NCBI RefSeq assembly: GCF_003945595.2
Contig: NW_024104403.1
Span: 248,001 to 312,000 of the forward strand
Length of the DNA: 64,000 nt
From: Pipra filicauda
Lineage: Eukaryota > Chordata > Aves > Passeriformes > Pipridae
Reading direction: 5' to 3'
Positions 26,901-37,440 of this stretch are shown here, in pieces. A program made the translations under genes and the position numbers. Position 1 is the first letter of the stretch, and each line of letters opens with the position of its first letter. Under the pieces are notes generated by a model. The model had not been told where the DNA came from. It did no database searches and saw only the letters and a list, made by a program, of their open reading frames with translations.

Positions 26901-29900
26901 CAAGAGTTCACAGTGCAGCAATACCAAAGGCTCTGGTAGGTATTGCCACAAATGCAAATGCCCCAAAAAGCATATACTAACTAGTTCTATTTAGTTTGTT
27001 TTTCAAATACAAAAAACTAGTCAAAGACACAAAGGTAAAACCCGATTTTTACATTTCAGAACATGTTTTTCAAAGCTATGTGAAGCTACTTGTAGCTTTC
27101 TCACATAAATGACAATGTTCACTGAAGCTGCAATAGGAACATTACCAAATGTGTTTGGTTACAGATCTACTGGCAATCTTTCTTACTGAAGAACTGGGTC
27201 TAAAGAATTTCTGATTGGGTCTACAAGGTACAAACCAGCACTATTTCAGCTCTCTAAAGTTAAAAATGGATAGAAGAAACAACAGAGAAATAAACTCTCT
27301 TTTCAAAACACAAATTTGGAAAATAATTATTGCTGGTTGTCATTCTGTCATTATCCCAAATGACTTGCAGACTGATTAATTTGCTCAGTTTAAAATTTTT
27401 CAAATCTACACAGCAGATGACTCCAAGAGAAGTAGTTTTCAGCTAAAATTTCAGTTAAATTTCACCTTTTTTTTCTTTACTGATTTACTGAATTCTTCAT
27501 TTATGTACAGCATTAAAATTATGTTCTATCCCTACACAGTAGAACACACATCTTAAAATTTGTCTGCCAATCTCTTCCTCCTCTTTGAAAACTCTAAGTG
27601 GGAGAAGCAAACTTTGGATTAAGTTCTTCAAAATAATTATTTTCATACCTTTCAAAACTAAATTATTATTGGTATTGACAAGGTTTTTTTAGCTGCAATC
27701 CTACCTCCTGCCTCTTGCACTTAATATTCTTCAATCTTCACCAAATAAATTGGATTTAAATGCCAGTGCTTCACGTCTTATAACACATTTGAATAAGGAA
27801 CAAATACAAAAAATTTTAAAAATGTACATGGAAATTTATGACAATTCTTCAATGCAGAATTTACAAACCAGACACACAGTGTATGAAGGCACCACTTACT
27901 TTTAGCTGCAGTGTTTTGTTTTAAGGAAGTCCTCTAACACCAAAAGCATAGCAACTTTAAGACCCTCAGAAATTCTTTATGCATTAGACTGAAACTTAGT
28001 AATTTTTAAAAAAAATCAGAATAAACTCATTCCATGATTTTTGGTGCAATTTCTACTTTTCTCTGTACAGGTTCCAAAATTCTCACTTCGTAAGTAGTAA
28101 AATCAAGCTGAAAATGCATTTTACAACACCACAATTCCCAGGGTTAAACATTTACCTTGAGTGTAAGCATAGTCATCCGATCCAGAACTAGAACTTCTCT
28201 GATATTTATGGCTTCCTTTTTCTCCTCCAGATCCTGGGATTACAGAAATAGGCTGAATAGGTTCTGGTGCTGCAGAACGCTCTTCTTGGTCCACTAAATT
28301 TAAAAGATTCTCAGTCGGTGCTCGACCTACTGTGATTTTAAAAATGGTTGGGTTTGGCTGAGATACCATTACCCGAGGAGACTGTGTTGGTGCACCTGTA
28401 GGTCCAGTTGGTTGAGTGTAGGTAATATATACTGGATTAACACTAAATGGAGGTTTGGGTTGCCCCGACATACCTCTTGACGGAGAGCTTGAAGGAGGAG
28501 TAGTGGGTGCATACAGTGGGTGCTGGTTTCGTTGAGATGGTTGATTACTTATTGGTGAAGGGCTTCTGTTCATTGCAGTCCCAGGTCTTTGCGGTGGCTC
28601 AACTGTAATTTCTATTTTATTCATGGAACCTTTGGATAAACTAGGTCCAGCAAAAGGAGGAAGGTACGACACAGAGTGACTGCCTTGTTTTTGAAAAGTC
28701 TGGGATGCTTGCTGATACGGATGGGGTGGGACAGTTGAAGGGCTAGGAGGCATGAAAACATGTGAACTCTGATGACTCAGCTGAGGAGGCTGAACTTGGT
28801 GTTGAGGAGAGCCAAAGGGAGAGGGACACTGGGATGCCGGTGGCGATCGAAAAGCCGACTGAGGGATTTGGGGCTGTTTCGGAGAATACTGAGAAGGTTG
28901 GTAGTTCTGTTGATGTGGATATACAGGTAGAGGACGGGGAGTATAATGTGGAACTGGGCCCTGTGGCGATGAATGCCACTGTGTATTCTGAGGAGTCTGT
29001 CGTCCTGAAGAACTTTGAGATGTTTGTCTTATATAAATAGAGCCAGGAGTCCCATAAAGATTGCTTGGAATCTGTGGAAGAATTTGTAGAGCTCTGGGTA
29101 CGCTCTGTCCAGAGGGGAGGTTTTGTGATACTGTAACAGTAATGGGATTTGTACTGTACCGAGGTATGTGCATATACGTGGGAGGAGGGCCTTGCATAGC
29201 AGACGTGTTCATTCCTGGTTGTATGGAAGATGGCTGTGGAGGTGGCTGTGGAGGAGGAGTAGCTGCATTTCTATTCTGGTCATTCATGAAAAATGGATTG
29301 TAACTAGGAGAAGCTGCCACAACAGCGGGAGCAGAATGTGGTTCTTGAACTAAGCAGATGAGCTGTTTACCTGCTGTGCGCTGAGGGTCAATGTGTCCAT
29401 CGCTTGAGCTGTGTACCAGTGTACGACCACCATTAAGTTGAGCTCCATCCCCCGCGTGATAGCTGGTATGAGGATGAATACCCAGATTAATGTGCAAAAG
29501 GCTATTTCTGTTCATTCTGGTGTCATCAGGGCTGTGGTACTCCATGTACAGGTATTTGTTGCTCTCCTGTGCAAGGGCTCGACAACAGGCATCGAGGTTG
29601 TTGTTGTTCTAGGAGTAAGAAGAGACACCTATTACTGTCACATAGCACAAGGAAGAGCCACTGCTCAGTGTTCAACAAGCCTTCAGCTGATGCCACAACC
29701 AAGCCCCAGCTTGAACACAACTAGGGAGAACATTTCATACATAGGAATTTTGAAATAAAGGTAGTACCTGCTAAGTCACGGTATGCAAGTCGTACATAGC
29801 TCACGTTGCATCTGGAAAAATGCTCTGGTAACACGAGCTACACTATGACATATTAAAAAAAAAATCAAGTCCACTTTTGGGGAAAACAATGGTTAAAATT

Positions 29901-32623
29901 CTTCACATGCTCTTCAAGGACCAAGTCGGTACAATTAGCTACTTCTAGTAACAACACAAATCAAATTAAACTAGATCAAAATTGGAAACTCTGGAAAAGC
30001 AAAACAAAAATGCAGACTACATTTTAATGTTTACCCAAGTGGTTATGGTTTTCATTTTTCTTTTGTTACTTGAATATTTCTCTTTACCTGAAATTTTAAA
30101 AGCCCAACATTTTAGGCCAGCTTTTAATGATAGAACAGTATTTAATGACTTAAAAAAGCAGTCCAAGTCAGTACTGCTTGAAGAAGTACTGCCAATTCCA
30201 TAAAGCACCTTACAATTCTAACAAAATTTCAACTGCCTTTAAGAATTTCAAGCTTAAGGCTAAAAAAAGGTTTATTCACACATCAGTGAGGAAACCAAAT
30301 AACCCCATAAATGTTTGATTTGTTCTGCAGTGCTAGCAGTTGAAACTATACAGACAATAAATTATGAATCATATGAGAAATCTAACAGGGAATTCCCTTT
30401 CCCTTCTTGCCCTCTCCCCTCATTTTAACTTAACCTCGTCTTATTAGAAGAACAACACAAATGATGGCTTTTCCAAAGGAATAAAATCACTAGAAGGCAT
30501 TCCAGATGGTGGATTTTTTTTCTCTCCACTTTCTCATATAACAGCCTGTATCAGCTCTGGTTCAGATTTTAATTTAAACAGTAGTTAAAGAAAACAAATT
30601 TCACTTTAAATTCAACTCAATCTGACCCTCAGCACCCAACCTTTGTTACCTGTAATCCAAGATTGGTACCTTCTGTGACAGAGCACCTTCTTCCAGAACA
30701 AGTGTGTACATATTTATAGACACATACACCCCCACCTTCCTCAGTGTGCTAAAATTACCATTCTAAGGAATATACATTAATAATGGTTTCAATTCTATTT
30801 TAAACACTATCCCTATATAAAGTTTTATACATAATAATACACATATAGCCTTGCAATACAATTTTCAACAGCCTATCAGCTGAAGTCATGTTACATTTCT
30901 TTTCTAAGGGACCAATAGCTAATTAGTCTTAATACTAGATAAATTTCATGATTTCACTAACAGATGAATACACATAATTCAGCACTTTGTCATATGAAGA
31001 TTTACTACTGAAGATAACAGAAGACAGAAGAGTCCAGCACTTAAATATGAATGGCTCTCACTCTATGGATACTTCTCTCTGACTACTTCCCTTCACGTTA
31101 AGCTCTCCTTCTAGATCCCAATGGTCAGTGGGAATATCCAGATATATCACCAAAAATTTAAGATCAGAATACGTGGGCACCAGATCCTGTAATAACAATC
31201 AGCACCACAGTGCTAAGACAGCAACCTCAAAGTTAACCACTACCATCAGCCACTTGCCATCTAAACAGAACTTCATAAACAGAGTCCTCAGCTTCCTTAG
31301 GTCGCTTGGTCAGGGTGCAGGTAGAAAGAATGTAGACAGGACAGGCCCTAACCTGATTTGATCAGGGTATGGAATATATTTGTCGTTTCAAAGGACCTTC
31401 AATTTTTGACAGGTCTAAAACTCAACCTAATTTAAATCTAGAGTATTTACTGCAAAAAGTTAATGAAAACCAGTTCGTGCATCTTTAAATAAAAAGTGGG
31501 TTTGGAAACAAAATCTACACTTTAAAAAAATAACAACTATTTGCCATGTAATGTTAACCAGCTACCCAGAATGCCCTATTACAGATACAGAATACCATAT
31601 GCTTCTGCAGCATTAAGGGTTCTTTAATTTCATTGTTTAAAGACGACTATGACAAACACAGTTCATCAAAAGGATCATGTACTTAACAGTGCAGAAGAAA
31701 TGACTGTCAGGACAAATAAAGCTTTAAACTACTGGGCTTCCCCTGCTTTACATTTACATTTGTGTGAAAGCAATTAATTTGTATTTGTATGGTTTAGAAG
31801 ACATACAAGGCAAAAATTACAGCCACTGTTCTAAGCAAGCCTACTCATCTGCCAGGGACAGGGAGGATACAAATACAGTTTTGTTATGTTAGCCATGGCC
31901 ACAACAAGGCCAAAACAGATCTTTTATGTTTCTATTCCATTCCTGAATCTTCCCATCAACTGAAGGTATTCCCAGATGACCACTACTTTGCAAAATGATT
32001 TATATGTGATTTTAGATGAAGAATGGAAGGACAAAATGGAAAGGAAAAGGTAGGGAGAGGAGGAGGGGGGAGAAGAACCATCACCACCTGACTTGGAAAC
32101 AGAGAAGTAAAACTAAACCTTTGGAGAGCCCTGGCAGAAAGATGACATGAAGATGAAAAATCTTAAGATTCCTAGCTAAGGCCAGCTGCTCATCTTCCAA
32201 GGAGAGTCACTGTTTGCTAAAATCTTCTTCAGTATGTTATTTATGTAGCCATCATCAATAAATATCCCATTAACTACTTCCCTTATGCATAATAGTCGCA
32301 GGTTGCACAGACAAGGAAAAACTGTCAGTGGAAAAAAAAAAAAATCACAAGCCTAAATGAAGAATGACAAAAAGTTCTGTCCCTAAAACACAGGACAGAA
32401 ATGCAATTAGTGGAATCTTCCAATCTTTTAAAATAAAACCAGGGGAATGGAAATCTGTGCTCCATGTACACTACTGAAAAGGGTTTTCATGCTAAAGCAC
32501 AATCCCCAGACTGTACCGTACCTGAAGCATGCACTGAGATACCACCCCTTCAGGTATCTCAGGGAAACGCTGCCGGAGATCATGGAGTACCTGCACGTCA
32601 AGTTGTTGACTGCCCTGCGCCAT
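17791..32623 (-). CDS. TAB3: TAB3, TAK1-binding adaptor protein (complete CDS, six exons)
   Basis: Joining 32522-32623, 29608-28156, 25134-24974, 22703-22610, 21049-20966 and 17939-17791 on the minus strand gives 2043 nt (680 residues plus stop) with GT..AG at every junction and no frame break. Domains seen: an N-terminal CUE domain at about residues 8-52, a long Pro/Ser/Gln-rich low-complexity region to about 500, a coiled coil at about 522-570, and a C-terminal NZF zinc finger at 655-674. Known of the family: TAB2 and TAB3 bridge TAK1 (MAP3K7) to TRAF6 and RIP complexes by binding Lys63-linked ubiquitin through the NZF finger, which activates NF-kB and JNK/p38 signalling in the cytoplasm. 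TAB3 rather than TAB2 is favoured by the start ([18 protein letters not shown]) and by the [13 protein letters not shown] and PRYT-stop signatures. The human protein as I recall it has about 712 residues; the shortfall is one internal block (see findings). The exon model is read by eye, without transcript data. Confidence 0.95.
17940..20965 (-). other. TAB3: TAB3 last intron
   Basis: A 3.0 kb intron with no CR1 and one 22-bp tandem duplication. I looked here on the minus strand for the extra TAB3 exon known from mammals (an ERKARRIS-type segment) and did not find it. Confidence 0.75.
18817..18860. repeat. 22-bp tandem duplication in TAB3 last intron
   Basis: Two copies, at 18817-18838 and 18839-18860, of a unit beginning AATTTGCAG and ending GCACACAAAG, differing at two positions. 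Confidence 0.85.
20966..21049 (-). CDS. TAB3: TAB3 exon encoding residues 604-631
   Basis: The acceptor is CTTTTCTGACAG. The exon is 84 nt and encodes [20 protein letters not shown] then VPPKPYKK, matching the TAB3 block upstream of the zinc finger. It ends AAAAAGG before donor GTAGGT and leaves one base (phase 1). Mammalian TAB3 has an additional exon after this one; here the next recognisable coding exon is the last one, and the phases still match. Confidence 0.93.
21707..22570 (-). mobile_element. CR1 LINE, 5'-truncated (about 860 bp), in TAB3 intron
   Basis: This copy lies in the TAB3 sense orientation, with its 3' end at 21707 (GAATCATAGGATCAC on the plus strand). Minus-strand frames give CR1 ORF2 C-terminal text broken by frameshifts ([58 protein letters not shown]). 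Its truncated 5' end stops about 40 bp from the donor of the upstream TAB3 exon at 22610. Confidence 0.92.
22610..22703 (-). CDS. TAB3: TAB3 exon encoding residues 573-603
   Basis: A strong acceptor (TTTCTTTCTAG) precedes [20 protein letters not shown]. The exon is 94 nt (31 codons plus one base) and ends AGAG before donor GTATTG. It extends the coiled-coil region. The intron begins at 22609, and a CR1 fragment starts only about 40 bp further into it. Confidence 0.94.
23317..24250 (-). mobile_element. CR1 LINE with internal deletion, in TAB3 intron
   Basis: The left end (23317 to about 23405) is a CR1 3' UTR in antisense. The remainder, about 23415-24250, is the upstream part of the CR1 reverse transcriptase, with recognisable antisense text for the finger/palm region (the stretch ending in DYRLVGLT near 23735 and the AFDTV-type motif near 23530). 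The C-terminal half that should lie between these parts is missing. The frame is broken by many changes, so the element is inactive. Confidence 0.8.
24974..25134 (-). CDS. TAB3: TAB3 coiled-coil exon (residues 519-572)
   Basis: The acceptor is ACATTAG with an unusually poor pyrimidine tract. The exon is 161 nt; its first two bases finish the Ala codon and the rest is 53 full codons ending at ACA, followed by donor GTAAGC. The product is strongly charged with heptad character ([20 protein letters not shown] and following) and carries the [14 protein letters not shown] signature. In TAB2/TAB3 this coiled coil contributes to TRAF6 association and self-association. Confidence 0.95.
25135..28155 (-). 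other. TAB3: TAB3 intron between the large exon and the coiled-coil exon
   Basis: A 3.0 kb AT-rich intron with no repeat or further exon recognised. Confidence 0.8.
28156..29608 (-). CDS. TAB3: TAB3 large exon (residues 35-518)
   Basis: The acceptor is CTCCTAG and the exon opens with four Asn codons that complete the CUE domain ([12 protein letters not shown]). The 1453 nt are uninterrupted and end CAAG before donor GTAAATG, leaving one base of a split Ala codon. Most of the exon encodes a disordered Pro/Gln/Ser-rich linker with many SP motifs, the region that in TAB2/TAB3 is phosphorylated and glycosylated. Recognisable TAB3 blocks include [46 protein letters not shown] and [20 protein letters not shown] near the end. 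Read-through of the donor would add [11 protein letters not shown] and run to position 28121, so the open frame extends past the real exon. Confidence 0.95.
29609..32521 (-). other. TAB3: TAB3 intron splitting the CUE domain
   Basis: A 2.9 kb intron inserted after codon 34. It is AT-rich with no CR1 and no further exon recognised. Confidence 0.8.
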
Positions 32624-32710
32624 GCCAGATGGATGATGTTCCAGATTACCAAAGAATGGAAGTCAACAGGCTTTCCAGTGATTATGGTCTTCTGAGGCTT
32701 CTGGCATTTT
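32522..32710 (-). CDS. TAB3: TAB3 first coding exon (5' UTR plus residues 1-34)
   Basis: The acceptor is a pyrimidine-rich stretch ending in TTTCTTACAG just above 32710. The exon has 87 nt of 5' UTR, then an ATG at 32623-32621 in good context (G at -3, G at +4), then 34 complete codons. It ends CTTCAG at 32522, followed by donor GTACGG. It encodes the first half of the CUE ubiquitin-binding domain, with the [14 protein letters not shown] core. The start matches the known TAB3 N-terminus at nearly every position, and an in-frame TGA upstream (32663-32665) closes off any longer reading. At least one 5' UTR exon must lie further upstream because this exon begins with an acceptor. Confidence 0.93.
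32663..32707 (-). promoter_or_regulatory. Upstream ORF in TAB3 5' UTR (15 codons including stop)
   Basis: Four bases into the exon an ATG opens a reading frame of 14 residues plus TGA, ending 39 nt before the TAB3 start codon. It is in the same frame as TAB3 but is cut off by its own stop. Context is A at -3 and C at +4, so initiation is plausible. Inference: it could dampen TAB3 translation through reinitiation or leaky scanning. Nothing here shows it is used. Confidence 0.35.
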
Positions 32711-35700
32711 CTGTAAGAAACAAAACAATTATCTTTTAAGCCATCATAACTTTTCCTCCTTCCCAAACTGCATGTGTAGAAAAGCGACTGGATTCGATTT
32801 TTAGATCTAGCTATCAAGAGAGACAACAGGTTAAACACAGGAGTAGGAATAACTGTGTCTCGCAGTTTTAAATTAAAACACTCATTGTTCCACAGGTAGG
32901 TCCTATATGACATTTCACTGGAATGTGCTACTTCATTCAGGTCTTTACTCAGTCTCATTGTCGCACCACATACACATAACTTTAATTAATTTGACCCACA
33001 TAAAATGGAACTGTTACATATTTACTCCCAGTGATACCCTGAACAGTTTGCAGGAAAGTCTGAAGTTATCACAAAGCACAGATATCTGTTATTTACAACA
33101 TGTTAGAAATAACAGGTTGGAAAACTAAGTAGCATAATTATCCAAAATACTCCTCTACTAATAGGGCTTAAACTCTTTTGTCTTTACATCATTAGAAATC
33201 CAAGAGGTCAGAAGCAAATTTTGTGAAACATAACAAGAGTTAAACAGAATTTAAAGAGTTCTTGTTAAGATTATGGTGAGAATCTATTTAATATTTTTGT
33301 AAAGCACCTGTTAAATTCATACTACTGTGACTAGTGACAAAAATTACCCTCTTTCCATTTCAGGATTCTTGCATTCAACATCAAAAAGATTCTATCTGAA
33401 TTTCAATACCCACAGACTACTAGAAGGCAAATACAGTCTGAGTCAACAAATGCTTTTCTCGCTTGTGGCTCATGATCACAGTAGTAATCAAAAGGCAGCT
33501 GAAATCTAAGCAAAGATTCACAAAAACTTTGCATGAAGGTGGTGTATGACACAGCCCTTCTAACACATCCATCATTGCTAAGCTTCAAAAGCCTTTCCAA
33601 CAATACTGCTCAGCTGAATTCTTAACTGCAAGAATGCAGTGCTGTGTTCAAAAAGGAAAGGAGAGTCAGATACCAGCAGAGTCGGTGTTCAAGTAATATA
33701 TTAGCTACCCAAAATCCCAAGCTTAAATCATGCTTATCTCAACCTCAGTGCACCTGTGGTGGCACACGACACAGGTATTCCAATCAGCTGTCCACCTGAG
33801 CTCAACTTCCAGCAGCAGTCCAGAGCAGCACAAAAGATTAGCAATCATATACATCTCTGTGCACTAATAGATTCCAACAGCTTCTCATGTCTTTCCTTTG
33901 AAAATCTCTTAGTTCTCAGAGGCAAGAAAACAGAACACAATTCTTCAAAGAAAACTAAAATGTCAGGTTTAGGGTAAAAAAAAAAAAATCAAATCAACTT
34001 TGGTAAAAGCTTTTAGAGGTAAGAACAGCAGAAGTCCACTCCCGTCCACCATCTGGGTGTTTTGTATGTGGACAACTCTCAGCTGCCACCAGCATTCATT
34101 AAACACCACATGTGCTCAGGGTTCCTCCCTGTCCTACCTCATATTCCAGCATCCAATATTACACCTATCACATCACAAACCTTTTCAAGATAAATGAGAC
34201 AAGTTTAAAGAACAGTGAGATATGTGAATTATCTTGCTGTGACTTAAGAAATACTGCAATAAACTTACATTGTATAATCACAATGCATTTTTGTCCACTG
34301 CAGTAATGCTGCACACTCCTTTCATTTTAAAAGGAAATGAGCTTCCACTGACTACAAGAGCCAGCTGAAAATTCCTATCTACACTCACAGTAGGGATTTT
34401 TTATAAAACTTTTTTTTTTTGTAAGTGACAAACAAACATCATAATCTGAAAGGCAGACCATCAGCACAATACTCAAAGAAAACCCGACAGCAAGCAAGGT
34501 CTATGTGGTTCTAGACCACTCTCCTTTTCCCAGGAGGAAGAGGCTAAAATGCAGTAATGGAGGGGTACCCTACCAGAATGAATTGCAGTTAAAACCCCTT
34601 TAGAATAACAAATGACAGTATCTGAAACAGAAGACAATAATTTTAAGAATTTCATTTGCATGAGCAAGAGCTTTTGCATCACTTCTCTCTTCAAATAAAA
34701 ATTCCAACATAACATGGGTGAGCAGACTGGAGATCCATTGTCAATACGTGCGATGTTTTTCTACAATGGTTTTAAAATAAAGTTAAATTTTTTTAATGTC
34801 TTCCAACACTTCCTGAATATGTGTGGTGAGCAGAGGCATAATACAAAGCAATTGGCAGTTACTGGCGAACTACAAATTTTATCAGATTTCCCAATGCAAT
34901 GCACAACAAATTTCCATTTTCATTCTGAAGAGTCAAAGCTTCCAGTCTTTACAGTTACACACAGAGCCTTGAAAAGAAACTCAAAACAACTGCTGAGAAG
35001 CATGAACAAACACACAATCATTCAGAACTCCTTGGATTACAAGGCTGAACTACTGTGGAAATTTGTCAGGTTTTTTTCGCAGTCAATACCACAAAATTCA
35101 CTACTGTCATTATCTAGCAGCCCAGCCTTTTGTCCTGTGTATTGTCCAGCATTTTGTACTGCAAATTCTGCTTGACCTGCCTACAACTGCACATTTTCCA
35201 CTCTAAGCAGGCACAAACTGGCTGGAATACAATACCCACTTCCCATGTTGCTCCACAGCACGCGGCAGGCGGAGAAGCAAGTTATTCAGAGCCAAGAGCT
35301 TACAGCACAGGCCACACAGCTAAGATGCTTGGACAAGAACTCCTGCTGAGCCACAACAGACTAAGAAAGCAATCCTTCAAAGACTTTCTTCCACAGCATC
35401 CACAGGCTAAGGGACACACTGAGGTGCATTATATTACCAGCCTTATAATTACTGAAAGTTCAATGCATCAAAAACCAACCCAAAGTCACAATGAAAGCAA
35501 GATCTGTAATTTTCAGAAATGAGCTGAAGGTGCCCAAACTCCAAATGGAAAGTATTTCATGAGGATGGAATAAATTAACACTGCCACAGACATGGCAATT
35601 CTAAAGGCAAAACCAAAGCACGTTGTCACAGAATTGGTCCTGCTGTGTTAACACACACAGACGAACTCAAGAGCCACTAGTGAATCTTGTGGATTATGCA

Positions 35701-36359
35701 AACCATGACTCAAGTCCTAAACAAGTATAACAATCAGTTTTTCACACCTTTTACATGCCCAAATTAGATGTGCAGGAAAACACTCTCTTTAAATTTAATC
35801 TTCTTTCCTTAAGCCATTTGTGTACCTTCCAAGTTAAGAAAACAACTAACAATTCCGTCTATCAACTGATGCCGCTTCTCTGAAAGATTGAAAAAATTAA
35901 AAAAAGTAGAATTACTATAGTCTTGCTACACCCCACAGATGTGTCCAGATATGTACAGAAGGAAATTTATTTCACTACTGACATTTTTGAAGCGTTAAAT
36001 CACCTCAAATGAAGATATAGAAATCATCAGGAATTAAATTCAATTGAAAACTAAATTAGATCAATATACACTATCTGAAAATTTATAAATTGTGTACTGA
36101 TATGCACTTATGCAATTACAATTGTCTCAGTCTGAAGAGACTAGACTGTTTGCTAAAGAGGATGAGTTATGAAATAGGCCAAACTCCTCTCTCTCTGCAA
36201 TTGTAATGTCAAATTAAGGGGCTTTACTCGAGGAAAATGTGGAAAAACAGAAGAAATAACAACCCTTTATTAAAAGATATATGTATGTTGGCAAAAACAG
36301 TAACACAAAACAAAACAACAATAACCACAACAACAAGTCTAAATGAATACTTCTCTGTC
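32711..36359 (-). other. Presumed TAB3 5' intron, proximal part
   Basis: AT-rich non-coding sequence with no interspersed repeat recognised. At about 36300-36335 there is an A/C-rich run (CAAAACAAAACAACAATAAC) just before the CpG-rich segment. Confidence 0.55.
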
Positions 36360-36380
36360 CTTTAGCACAGTCCTAATTGC

Positions 36381-36399
36381 GGCCTGCAGGGGGCGCTGT
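36381..36399 (+). promoter_or_regulatory. CTCF-like motif, copy 1
   Basis: GGCCTGCAGGGGGCGCTGT contains the AGGGGGCGC core typical of vertebrate CTCF sites. An identical 19-bp copy starts 58 bp further right. Confidence 0.5.
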
Positions 36400-36438
36400 C
36401 GGGCCGCTGGAAGGTGTAGGACCTGCAGTACCTGTTGT

Positions 36439-36457
36439 GGCCTGCAGGGGGCGCTGT
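36439..36457 (+). promoter_or_regulatory. CTCF-like motif, copy 2
   Basis: A second exact copy of GGCCTGCAGGGGGCGCTGT in the same orientation, 58 bp from the first. The DNA between the copies is only partly similar, so a diverged local duplication or selection on the motif are both possible. Confidence 0.5.
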
Positions 36458-36875
36458 GGGCTCCGGCAGTCACCCGCGGAAGAGGGGCTGGAGAGAGCGG
36501 TCCCGGACCGCGAGGAGGAGATGGGGAGGTCCTTCCCCCCGTGGGGACGAAAAGGAAGGCAGGCAGTACACTCCCACGGGAACTCACCGCTGTCTCAAGT
36601 GGCGAGGACTCACTGCAGTCTCAGGTGGTGGTGTCTCAAAAAACTCCTCCTCCTCTCCTGCGAACAAGCAAACTCTCCGATGAAACACAGCAGATCCGGG
36701 GAGCGGGACAGTCAGGCAGGTCGAAGCCAACAGGATGAGAAGTCGAGCTCGCCAGGGTGAGCAGCCAAAAGAAAAAAAAACTAGACCTCCGGTCCCCCTC
36801 CCCAAAAATGCCTGTCTGCACCCAGGGAGCCAGCCACGCAGTCTGCCCCTCACCTCCCGAACAGAACCAGAACCA

Positions 36876-36960
36876 CCCCCCCCCCCTCTCCAAATGGCCC
36901 ATTAACCTAGGCAGGCTATATCTTTTGTAACGCTAATAACCTCCCTTCTCCCCCCCCCCC
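36876..36960. repeat. Two poly(C) runs of 11
   Basis: Eleven-C runs at 36876-36886 and 36950-36960 flank the right edge of the small CpG-rich segment. Such runs are prone to length error in assembly and can form G-rich structures on the minus strand. Confidence 0.75.
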
Positions 36961-37195
36961 ATTCCGTTTCTTTCCCTTGGAGTGGGGCAGGGGAAGAAAA
37001 ATTCCCCTGATTTCCTAATCTTTAATAACAATGTATGGAGCAACTACAATAATTCCCGAGTGAATTTCCAGAAAACAGGTTAGATAGTTTCTCAGGCCTC
37101 ATCAATTTAAAGTTGATTGTTAAGAGTTTTATAACAACAATCAGGCAGTGAAGTGTTAAGAGATAAAACACAGCAACAAAAAAAAAATCACTTTA

Positions 37196-37440
37196 GAGAA
37201 TCATAAATATTCTGAGTTCAAAAGGACCCACAAGGATCCATCTCCTCGCCCTGCACAGGACACCCCAGGAATCACACCATATGCCGAGAGTGTTGTCCAA
37301 ACACTTCTTGAACTCTGGCAGGTTTGGGGCTTCCCTGAAGAGCCTGTTCCAGCACCCAACCACCCTCTGGGTGAAGAATATTTTCGTGATATCCAACCTA
37401 AACATCCCCTGACACAGCTTCATGCTGTTCCCTCAAGTCT
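37196..37440 (-). mobile_element. CR1 LINE 3' end, inverted relative to its neighbour
   Basis: Antisense CR1 tail: minus-strand text MKLCQGMFRLDITKIFFTQR then the 3' UTR, ending at 37196. It is joined directly, 5' side to 5' side, to the plus-strand CR1 beginning at about 37441, and both look like the same CR1 subfamily. Confidence 0.88.

Larger units (their letters stand above)
36360..36770. promoter_or_regulatory. Small CpG-rich segment, possible alternative TAB3 promoter
   Basis: About 0.4 kb has clearly raised CpG and GC content compared with the flanking AT-rich DNA. On the minus strand it contains a near-consensus splice donor, GCG then GTGAGTT, that would end an exon at 36588, only 3.9 kb upstream of the first TAB3 coding exon. 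It also carries two CTCF-like motifs at its left end. It could be an alternative TAB3 first exon or a regulatory or insulator element. The ORFs through it are composition-driven and not credible as genes. Confidence 0.4.

Noticed and set aside
28743..28979. Antisense and out-of-frame ORFs inside the large TAB3 exon
   Set aside because: They are shadows of the Pro/Ser-rich TAB3 coding sequence.
32428..32958. 176-codon minus-strand ORF over the first TAB3 coding exon
   Set aside because: It is in another frame from TAB3. The TAB3 frame matches the family and has proper splice sites, while this ORF runs through both introns.
34714..35175. 153-codon plus-strand ORF
   Set aside because: There is no recognisable domain, no splice or promoter context, and the composition is typical of random AT-rich sequence.
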